Origin: an uncultured Gammaproteobacteria bacterium
GTDB taxonomy: Bacteria > Pseudomonadota > Gammaproteobacteria > Steroidobacterales > Woeseiaceae
Direction: 5' to 3'
DNA length: 6,314 bases
Assembly (NCBI GenBank): GCA_938003715.1
Contig: CALKYK010000313.1
Coordinates: forward strand, 1 to 6,314
Positions 1-4,669 of this stretch are shown piece by piece. The notes below the pieces were generated by a model. The model was not told the DNA's origin and did no database searches. It worked only from the letters and a program-made list of their open reading frames with translations. How positions within the stretch are numbered: the stretch's first letter is position 1; every line of letters starts with the position of its first letter. The position numbers were made by a program, and so were the translations under genes.

Positions 1-419
1 CGGCGCGGCTGAAGCCATTCGAGCGCCTGCGCGACGAGCCGCGCACGCTGGTGTTTTTCGAAGCGGTGCATCGCATCGCCGACACGCTGGACGATCTCGG
101 GCAGGTTTTCGGCGCCGCTCGCGAGGCATTCCTGGGGCGCGAACTGACGAAGCTCCACGAACAGTGCCGGCGCGGCACGCTCGGCTCGCTGGCCGACGAG
201 CTTAAGGCCGGCTCGATCGCATCGCGCGGCGAGTTCGTCATCGTCGTTGCGGGCAGCCCGGAAAGGCAAACGCGCCCGGCCGTCGACGCGGATGCGCTGC
301 TCGATGCGCTCGCGGGCATCCTCCCCGGCAGCCAGGCCGTCGAACTCGTCGCCGCACTTTCCGGTCAGAAGCGAAACGCACTGTACCGCAGGATGTTGAA
401 AAAGAACGGCGACGACTGA
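1..419 (+). CDS. rsmI: RsmI, 16S rRNA (cytidine-1402-2'-O)-methyltransferase, 3' part only
   Basis: The gene enters from the left edge (first full codon at 3) and stops with TGA at 417-419, leaving about 138 C-terminal residues of a protein usually near 285. RsmI transfers a methyl group from S-adenosylmethionine to the 2'-O of C1402 in the decoding centre of 16S rRNA. It acts on the same nucleotide as RsmH, encoded further down this window. Recognisable RsmI stretches are RTLVFFEAVHRIADTL (E. coli has RTLIFYESTHRLLDSL at this place), RELTKLHEQ and, near the end, KRNALYRRMLK. The N-terminal part of the tetrapyrrole methylase-like fold lies outside the window. The apparent GTG start at 51 is internal, because the conserved reading continues upstream to the edge. 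No terminator separates it from rnpB, whose 5' helix begins about 44 bp downstream, so read-through into rnpB is possible. Family assignment is by recalled motif similarity. Confidence 0.93.
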   Translation, partial: ARLKPFERLRDEPRTLVFFEAVHRIADTLDDLGQVFGAAREAFLGRELTKLHEQCRRGTLGSLADELKAGSIASRGEFVIVVAGSPERQTRPAVDADALLDALAGILPGSQAVELVAALSGQKRNALYRRMLKKNGDD

Positions 420-430
420 GGAAGGCCCGT

Positions 431-441
431 TCCAGTATCAT
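431..441 (+). promoter_or_regulatory. possible rnpB promoter (-10 only)
   Basis: TATCAT at 436-441 is the best -10-like hexamer between the rsmI stop and the rnpB P1 helix. It would place a start near 448, about 15 nt ahead of the helix, followed by a C-rich discriminator. At 16-18 bp upstream there is no convincing -35 (CGACTG at 413-418 for 17 bp). rnpB normally has its own strong promoter, so one is expected here, but the sequence match is weak. Confidence 0.3.
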
Positions 442-462
442 TCGTCCCGTCCTTTCGTGAAG

Positions 463-855
463 GGGAAAGTAAGAGTCGGCCAGGCAACCGCTGCGGGTCT
501 CTATCGAGGCGCGCGGAGGAAAGTCCGGGCTCCATCAGGCAGGGCGCCAGGTAACGCCTGGAGGACGCGAGTCCATGGAAAGTGCCACAGAAAAGATACC
601 GCCGCGAAATCGCGAGATCTCTCGGTAAGGGTGAAATGGTGCGGTAAGAGCGCACCGCGCGGGTGGTAACACGCCGCGGCAGGGTAAACCCCGCCCGGAG
701 CAAGACCAAATAGGGGAGCAGGAGGGCTCTCGCGGGCCCCGACCGCACGCCTGAGCGGGCTCCCGGGTAGGTCGCTAGAGGCAGCCGGTGACGGCTGTCC
801 CAGATGAATGGTTGTCCACGACAGAACCCGGCTTACGGCCGGCTCTTACTTTCCC
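463..855 (+). ncRNA. rnpB: RNase P RNA, bacterial type A
   Basis: This is the catalytic RNA of ribonuclease P, which removes 5' leaders from pre-tRNAs together with the small protein RnpA. All universally conserved cores are readable: GGAGGAAAGTCCGGGCTCC at 515-533 (P4 5' side), GGTAAGGGTGAAA at 624-636, the P13/P14 region GGTGCGGTAAGAGCGCACC at 638-656, TGGTAACA just after it, GGAGCAAGACCAAATAGG around 697-714, and AGATGAATG...CCACGACAGAACCCGG at 802-831 (P4 3' side and flank). GGTA at 766-769 corresponds to E. coli G292-A295, the element that pairs with the tRNA CCA end. It sits after a P16 stem of GGGAGC (714-719) with GCTCCC (759-764). The terminal helix P1 pairs 463-481 with 837-855, 19 consecutive pairs with a single G.U. 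This is longer than the roughly 10-11 bp of E. coli, so the mature ends may be several nucleotides inside these limits. Adjacency to rsmI and mraZ is typical of Pseudomonas-like genomes. Confidence 0.97.
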
Positions 856-861
856 TTTTTC
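837..861 (+). terminator. possible rnpB terminator: P1 3' strand plus T5 tract
   Basis: The 3' strand of P1 (837-855) runs directly into TTTTT at 856-860. I see no separate hairpin followed by a T tract between here and the mraZ promoter. The closing helix plus U run could therefore end transcription, although the stem closes over about 355 nt rather than a short loop, unlike an ordinary intrinsic terminator. Inference only. Confidence 0.3.
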
Positions 862-1109
862 ATTCAGTCACTTGAAGCCGGTACCCGGCGGCCCGTCCGG
901 CGCCGGCGCCGCGGCCGCTTGCGCAGATGCGCGCGCAAACGGCGCAATCCCAGCACTGTCGCCGTCTGCCGACCCGAATTTCATCTCAATTCGAGTATTT
1001 CCCATTAACTGGTTGATTTTCAGTTCCTTAGGCCTGCCACAATTCGCCCGGATTTGGCCACGGAATAGCCTCTAAGTACCTGTAGAACAAAGATTAATTG
1101 GATTCGGCG
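862..1109. other. rnpB-mraZ intergenic region, no gene seen
   Basis: No supported coding region on either strand. The first part (877-938) is very GC-rich and full of inverted repeats: GCCGG-TAC-CCGGC at 877-889, the perfect 12-bp palindrome at 899-910, and TTGCGC (919-924) with GCGCAA (933-938). None is followed by a T tract in either direction. From about 965 the composition becomes AT-richer, with a perfect CGAATT/AATTCG inverted repeat at 975-980 and 988-993. An A/T-rich stretch at about 1085-1104 lies just upstream of the mraZ -35 and could act as an UP-like element. Nothing here resembles a tRNA or a further RNA gene. Confidence 0.6.
877..938. repeat. cluster of GC-rich inverted repeats
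   Basis: Three adjacent dyads lie within 62 bp: 877-881 with 885-889 (3-nt loop), a perfect palindrome at 899-910, and 919-924 with 933-938 (8-nt loop, alternatively GCGC-AGAT-GCGC at 921-932). They would follow rnpB in a read-through transcript. They could stabilise a 3' end or slow polymerase, but there is no U run, so I do not call them terminators. Confidence 0.45.
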
Positions 1110-1138
1110 TTGACCTCTCGAAAGGCCCCGAATATAGT
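1110..1138 (+). promoter_or_regulatory. sigma70 promoter of the mraZ-rsmH-ftsL-ftsI-mur operon
   Basis: TTGACC at 1110-1115 (5 of 6 to TTGACA) and TATAGT at 1133-1138 (5 of 6 to TATAAT) are separated by exactly 17 bp. Transcription would start near 1145, giving a leader of about 86 nt before the mraZ GTG. It is the strongest promoter-like sequence I found in the window. The MraZ operator repeats begin within a few bases of the predicted start. Confidence 0.82.
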
Positions 1139-1147
1139 GTCGAAAAG

Positions 1148-1172
1148 TGGAAAAAAGTGGGAGGAGATGGGC
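1148..1172 (+). promoter_or_regulatory. MraZ operator: three TGGRN repeats, 10-bp period
   Basis: TGGAA (1148-1152), TGGGA (1158-1162) and TGGGC (1168-1172) are separated by exactly 5-nt spacers, so they lie on one face of the DNA one helical turn apart. MraZ of E. coli is known to bind TGGGN direct repeats with 5-nt spacers upstream of mraZ and to repress the operon. The first copy deviates at one base (TGGA instead of TGGG). A degenerate fourth copy, CGGCG at 1178-1182, keeps the phase. The placement at about +3 to +28 suits repression by blocking initiation or early elongation. Confidence 0.85.
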
Positions 1173-1230
1173 GAATGCGGCGTAAGCGGTTCATTCACGC
1201 TCGGCACGCTACCCATCATCAACAAACACC

Positions 1231-1680
1231 GTGTTTCGTGGGGCTACCAAAGTCACCCTGGACGCCAAGGGGCGTCTCGCCATTCCGACCCGGTACCGGG
1301 AGCGGATCCAGGCGCGTTGTGACGGGCAGCTCGTGGCGACGGTGGACAAGGACTACTGCCTCCTCATTTATCCATTCCCCGACTGGGAGGAAATCGAACG
1401 AAAACTGGTGCGTCTGCCGAGCCTCGACAAGAAGGCGCGTCGCCTGCAGCGGCTGATGGTCGGACACGCCACGGAAGTCGAGATCGACGGGCACGGCAGG
1501 ATACTCCTGTCACGCGAATTGCGCGAATTCGCCGGGCTGGACCGCCAGGCGGTGCTCATCGGTCAGGGCAACAAATTCGAACTGTGGGATGAGGAACGCT
1601 GGAACGGAAAACGCGACGAGTGGCTTTCGGACGACGACGACACCGACCTGTCGGCCGAACTCGAGTCACTGTCGCTTTGA
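1231..1680 (+). CDS. mraZ: MraZ, transcriptional regulator of the dcw operon
   Basis: At 149 residues this is close to E. coli MraZ (152). MraZ is a ring-forming DNA-binding protein with two SpoVT-AbrB-type half domains, each carrying a conserved signature. These are DAKGRLAIPTRYR at residues 11-23 and DGHGRILLSRELR at 87-99. The N terminus MFRGATKVTL and the segment VGHATEVEIDG (76-87) are near-identical to family members, as is QGNKFELWDE (112-121). The tail is acidic (DDDDTDL) and ends in SLSL. The start is GTG at 1231, which gives the canonical MFRGA. It is the only start candidate, because the in-frame stop TAA at 1183 is followed by no other ATG, GTG or TTG. No Shine-Dalgarno sequence is visible in front of it (the preceding 20 nt are A/C-rich), so translation is probably weak or depends on the A/C-rich unstructured leader. 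MraZ likely represses its own promoter through the repeats at 1148-1172. rsmH begins 15 bp after the stop. Confidence 0.97.
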   Translation: MFRGATKVTLDAKGRLAIPTRYRERIQARCDGQLVATVDKDYCLLIYPFPDWEEIERKLVRLPSLDKKARRLQRLMVGHATEVEIDGHGRILLSRELREFAGLDRQAVLIGQGNKFELWDEERWNGKRDEWLSDDDDTDLSAELESLSL

Positions 1681-1695
1681 TACCGACTCCGGCCG

Positions 1696-2640
1696 GTGAC
1701 ACCAGCAACGGAAGGCGCCGGGCACCACGTGCCGGTACTTCTGGGCCCTGTACTCGCAGGGCTGAACATTAAAAGTGATGGCACGTATGTGGACGGAACA
1801 TTCGGCCGCGGGGGGCACGCGAGTGCAATTCTCGAACAGCTCGGGGCATCGGGTCGGCTCATTGGCATCGATCGCGACCCGCAGGCACTCGCCGAAGCAC
1901 CCGACGCAATCCGCAACGATCCGCGCGTCGAACTCCTTCACGGCCGCTTCTCGGAGATAGCCCGCTATGCGCACGAAAGACAGCTCACAGGGAAAGTGGA
2001 CGGGGTGTTACTCGATCTCGGCGTCTCCTCGCCGCAGCTGGATGAAGCGGAGCGGGGATTCAGCTTCCGCACCGACGGACCCCTCGACATGCGCATGGAC
2101 CCGACCGGCGGGCAAAGCGCGGCCGAATGGATTGAGAAAGTGGACCGAATGACGCTCAGGAAAGTCATTGCCACACTCGGCGAGGAACGCCACGCCGGGC
2201 GCATCGCCGCTGCGATCCTCGCGCCACGACGCGACGCGACGCCGACGTGGAGCAGACAGTTGGCTGACATCCGCAGCGGCGCGGGCCCAGGCCGGGGCGC
2301 GCGGAAGCCCACAGCCACCCGCACGTTCCAGGCGATACGCCTGTTCCTGAATCGCGAGCTCGAGGAACTCGACGCAGCGCTGGCGACGATCACCGACGTC
2401 CTGCGCCCCGGCGGGCGCCTCGCGGTCGTCAGTTTTCACTCGCTCGAGGATCGACGCGTCAAGCGCTTCATGCGCGATGCGTCGAACGTGCCGGCTCCGT
2501 ACCGCGGCCTGCCCGAGGTACCCGAACAGTACCGCCCGACATTTCGCGTCGTCGGCAAGCCAGTGAGCGCATCGGCGCAGGAAGTCGAGGTCAACGCGCG
2601 GGCGCGCAGCGCACGGCTGCGGGTCGCGGAGCGGCTGTGA
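1696..2640 (+). CDS. rsmH: RsmH (MraW), 16S rRNA (cytosine-1402-N4)-methyltransferase
   Basis: At 314 residues this matches the family (E. coli 313). RsmH methylates N4 of C1402 in 16S rRNA using S-adenosylmethionine. Together with the 2'-O methyl added by RsmI, this forms m4Cm in the ribosomal P site. Motifs in order: DGTFGRGGH at residues 33-41 (SAM-binding loop), IDRDPQA at 58-64, LLDLGVSSPQLD at 105-116, DMRMDP at 131-136, ATRTFQAIR at 207-215, and the catalytic-region PGGRLAVVSFHSLEDR at 238-253. The C terminus has the usual NARARSARLRVAER. GTG at 1696 is the only start between the mraZ stop (1678-1680) and the conserved HHVPVLL. No clear Shine-Dalgarno precedes it, which suggests coupling to mraZ translation. 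Residues 193-206 (RSGAGPGRG...KPT) diverge from the typical form, which reads like VAAAVP...KHP. The length is kept and no stop is introduced, so the enzyme is probably intact. The stop TGA overlaps the ftsL start. Confidence 0.96.
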   Translation: MTPATEGAGHHVPVLLGPVLAGLNIKSDGTYVDGTFGRGGHASAILEQLGASGRLIGIDRDPQALAEAPDAIRNDPRVELLHGRFSEIARYAHERQLTGKVDGVLLDLGVSSPQLDEAERGFSFRTDGPLDMRMDPTGGQSAAEWIEKVDRMTLRKVIATLGEERHAGRIAAAILAPRRDATPTWSRQLADIRSGAGPGRGARKPTATRTFQAIRLFLNRELEELDAALATITDVLRPGGRLAVVSFHSLEDRRVKRFMRDASNVPAPYRGLPEVPEQYRPTFRVVGKPVSASAQEVEVNARARSARLRVAERL

Positions 2641-2921
2641 TGCGGACGCGCCGGGAACCGCTCCTGCTGACGCTGGTTTTTGCCGCGGTCTGCGTGCTGT
2701 CGGCACTGGCGCTGGTTTTCACGAAACACGAATCGCGCAAGCTTTTTGTCGAACTCGAAACGCTGACGCGTGAACGTGACGAACTGAACATCGAGTGGGG
2801 GCAGCTCCAGATAGAGCAATCCACATGGGCGACGCATGCGCGCATCGAGCAGTTCGCCGCTGACGAACTCGCACTGGCGCGGCCCGACGCGCGCAGTATC
2901 TACGTGATCGAGCGGCCATAA
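2640..2921 (+). CDS. ftsL: FtsL, divisome scaffold protein
   Basis: A small bitopic membrane protein of 93 residues (E. coli 121, Pseudomonas about 97) in the invariant position between rsmH and ftsI. FtsL forms a complex with FtsB and FtsQ at the septum and helps activate the FtsWI synthase. A short basic cytoplasmic N terminus (MRTRREP) is followed by a transmembrane segment at about residues 8-27 (LLLTLVFAAVCVLSALALVF). A periplasmic coiled-coil-like stretch with heptad hydrophobics spans about 33-70 (KLFVELETLTRERDELNIEW). It ends with the FtsL-type SIYVIERP. ATG at 2640 overlaps the rsmH stop as TGATG. A GTG immediately before it (2637) would add one residue, and I cannot decide between them from sequence. 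Either way translation is coupled to rsmH. FtsL is poorly conserved, so position and topology carry much of the assignment. Confidence 0.92.
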   Translation: MRTRREPLLLTLVFAAVCVLSALALVFTKHESRKLFVELETLTRERDELNIEWGQLQIEQSTWATHARIEQFAADELALARPDARSIYVIERP

Positions 2922-2953
2922 GTCGAGGCATGAGCAGGGGCATGAGTCGAGGC
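2918..2953 (+). repeat. 12-bp tandem triplication at the ftsL/ftsI junction
   Basis: Three consecutive 12-bp units are ATAAGTCGAGGC (2918-2929), ATGAGCAGGGGC (2930-2941) and ATGAGTCGAGGC (2942-2953). Units 1 and 3 differ at a single base; unit 2 differs from unit 3 at three. Unit 1 carries the ftsL stop TAA; units 2 and 3 each begin with an in-frame ftsI ATG and each encode MSRG. Confidence 0.85.
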
Positions 2954-4669
2954 GCAAGAACGAAAGTCGAGACGGCACGCAAATTCACGGCGCGCCTCGT
3001 CGTCGTGATCGCGTTCTTTGCGCTCGGCGCGGCGGCGCTGGCTGCGCGTGCCGTGCACCTGCAGGTTTTCAACAAGGACTTTCTCAACCACCAGGCCGAC
3101 GCCCGTCACCTGCGTACGGAAAAGATCTCGGCGCACAGGGGCTCGATCGTCGATCGCAACGGCGAGCCGCTCGCGATCAGTACGCCGGTGGACAGCGTCT
3201 GGGCGAACCCGAAGGAACTCGCGAGCGCGGTGGACCGGGTGCCGGAGCTTGCACGCGCCGTCGACCTGGATGCGGAGCTACTGATGCGGCGCATCACGCG
3301 CAGCATGGACAAGGAGTTTCTTTATATAAGGAGGCACCTGAGCCCGGAGCAGGCGCGTCGCGTCCTGGCCCTGAAGCTGCCGGGCGTCAACGCACTGCGC
3401 GAATACCGTCGCTACTATCCGGCCGGTGAGGTCGCGGGGCACCTGGTCGGCTTCACCAATATCGACGACGAGGGCCAGGAGGGACTCGAACTCGCTTTCG
3501 ATCACTGGCTGGCCGGCGAGTCCGGTTCCAAGCGCGTACTCAAGGATCGCCTGGGCCGGTCGGTGGAAAACGTCGCCAGCATCCGCCCGCCACGGCACGG
3601 CAAGGACCTGCACGCGAGCATCGACCTCCGGCTGCAGTACCTCGCCTATCGCACGCTGAAGGCGGCGATCAAGCGCCACCGCGCGGAATCCGGTTCCATC
3701 GTGATTCTCGACATCGCGAGCGGTGAAGTGCTGGCGATGGTCAACCAGCCGTCGTACAACCCGAACGACCGATCGCAGTACCTGGCCGAGCGCTACCGCA
3801 ATCGCGCCATAACCGACATCTTCGAGCCGGGCTCGAGCATCAAGCCGCTGATCATCGCGGCCGCGCTGGAAAGCGGCCGCTACCGTGCCTCGAGCATCGT
3901 CGACACGTCGCCGGGCTACGTCGTCGTCGGCCCGAAACGCATCGAGGACGGCAACAACCTGGGCCGGGTCAGCCTGACCACGGTCCTGTCGCGGTCGAGT
4001 AACGTTGCCGCGACCAAGATCGCGATGTCGCTGGAGCCGGACCAGCTGTGGCGGACCATGACCCGGTTCGGTCTCGGTTCGCTGACCTCCAGCGACTTCC
4101 CCGGTGAATCGGCCGGCCTGCTGACCCACTATTCGGACTGGCGCGAGATCAGCAAGGCGACACTGGGCTACGGCTACGGCATATCGGTGACGCCGCTGCA
4201 GCTCGCGCAGGCGTATTCGGCGATCGGCAGCGGCGGCATCATCAAGCCGGTCTCGCTGGTGCAGCTCGAGCGCCCGGGACGTGGTGAGCGGGCAATCTCT
4301 GCCGACACCGCGGACGCGGTGCGGGAAATGATGGAAGAGGTGGTCCGACCCGGCGGTACCGGCAGCGCCGGCGGCGTGACCGGCGATCGCGTCGCGGGCA
4401 AGACCGGCACGTCGTGGAAATTCGCTGCCGGCGGTTATTCCGAGGACAAGTACTTCTCGATGTTTGCCGGTCTCGCGCCGGCCAGCGATCCGCGGCTGGC
4501 CGCCGTCGTCGTCATCGACGAACCCACCGGCAACCTGTACTACGGAGGTGACGTCGCGGCACCGGTGTTCGCTGATGTCATGACCGAGTCGCTGCGGCTG
4601 CTCGCGATTCCCCCCGACGGACTGCCGGGCGACGGCGAAGGCGCACTGTTGCAGGCCATGAGTCAATGA
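2930..4669 (+). CDS. ftsI: FtsI (PBP3), septal peptidoglycan D,D-transpeptidase
   Basis: This is a class B penicillin-binding protein of 579 residues (E. coli 588). FtsI cross-links peptidoglycan at the division septum with the glycosyltransferase FtsW and is recruited after FtsL. A cytoplasmic basic tail is followed by one transmembrane anchor at about residues 23-42. The PBP dimerisation/pedestal domain has RGSIVDRNG at 70-78 and YYPAGEVAGHLVGFTN. The transpeptidase domain runs from about 225 to 565. Its three active-site motifs are intact: S302-S-I-K305 in FEPGSSIKP, S356-S-N358, and K491-T-G493 in AGKTGTSWK. The conserved YYGGDVAAPVF follows near the C terminus. No signal-peptidase site is evident, as expected for an uncleaved anchor. 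The start is uncertain between ATG 2930 and ATG 2942, both inside the tandem repeat and neither with a well-spaced Shine-Dalgarno; ftsL stops 8 bp before 2930. An internal TAAGGAGG at 3327-3334 coincides with rare codons ATA-AGG-AGG (residues 133-135). The TGA overlaps the murE ATG as ATGA. Confidence 0.97.
   Translation: MSRGMSRGARTKVETARKFTARLVVVIAFFALGAAALAARAVHLQVFNKDFLNHQADARHLRTEKISAHRGSIVDRNGEPLAISTPVDSVWANPKELASAVDRVPELARAVDLDAELLMRRITRSMDKEFLYIRRHLSPEQARRVLALKLPGVNALREYRRYYPAGEVAGHLVGFTNIDDEGQEGLELAFDHWLAGESGSKRVLKDRLGRSVENVASIRPPRHGKDLHASIDLRLQYLAYRTLKAAIKRHRAESGSIVILDIASGEVLAMVNQPSYNPNDRSQYLAERYRNRAITDIFEPGSSIKPLIIAAALESGRYRASSIVDTSPGYVVVGPKRIEDGNNLGRVSLTTVLSRSSNVAATKIAMSLEPDQLWRTMTRFGLGSLTSSDFPGESAGLLTHYSDWREISKATLGYGYGISVTPLQLAQAYSAIGSGGIIKPVSLVQLERPGRGERAISADTADAVREMMEEVVRPGGTGSAGGVTGDRVAGKTGTSWKFAAGGYSEDKYFSMFAGLAPASDPRLAAVVVIDEPTGNLYYGGDVAAPVFADVMTESLRLLAIPPDGLPGDGEGALLQAMSQ

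Noticed and set aside
396..401. TTGAAA as a -35 for rnpB
   Set aside because: The only plausible -10 (436-441) is 34 bp away, far outside the 16-18 bp range.
365..748. 127-codon open frame on the minus strand across rsmI end and rnpB
   Set aside because: It is antisense to a structural RNA gene and has no protein similarity that I recognise.
814..822. DnaA-box-like TTGTCCACG
   Set aside because: It is part of the universally conserved 3' core of RNase P RNA and a two-mismatch match only. No cluster of boxes is present.
788..1075. 95-codon open frame on the + strand overlapping the 3' end of rnpB
   Set aside because: Its first part is the conserved 3' core of RNase P RNA. The rest lies in noncoding spacer, with no ribosome-binding site and no recognisable protein.
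2008..2706. 232-codon open frame on the minus strand opposite rsmH and ftsL
   Set aside because: Shadow of rsmH; low-complexity Arg/Ala-rich translation, and it crosses two well-supported genes.
3323..3328. TATATA as a -10 of an internal promoter in ftsI
   Set aside because: There is no -35-like hexamer at 16-18 bp upstream. The A/T-rich run is better described as a rare-codon stretch.
4545..4552. Second perfect Shine-Dalgarno-like octamer GGAGGTGA in ftsI
   Set aside because: It encodes part of the conserved YYGGD motif, so the bases are constrained by protein sequence, and no start codon follows at a suitable distance.
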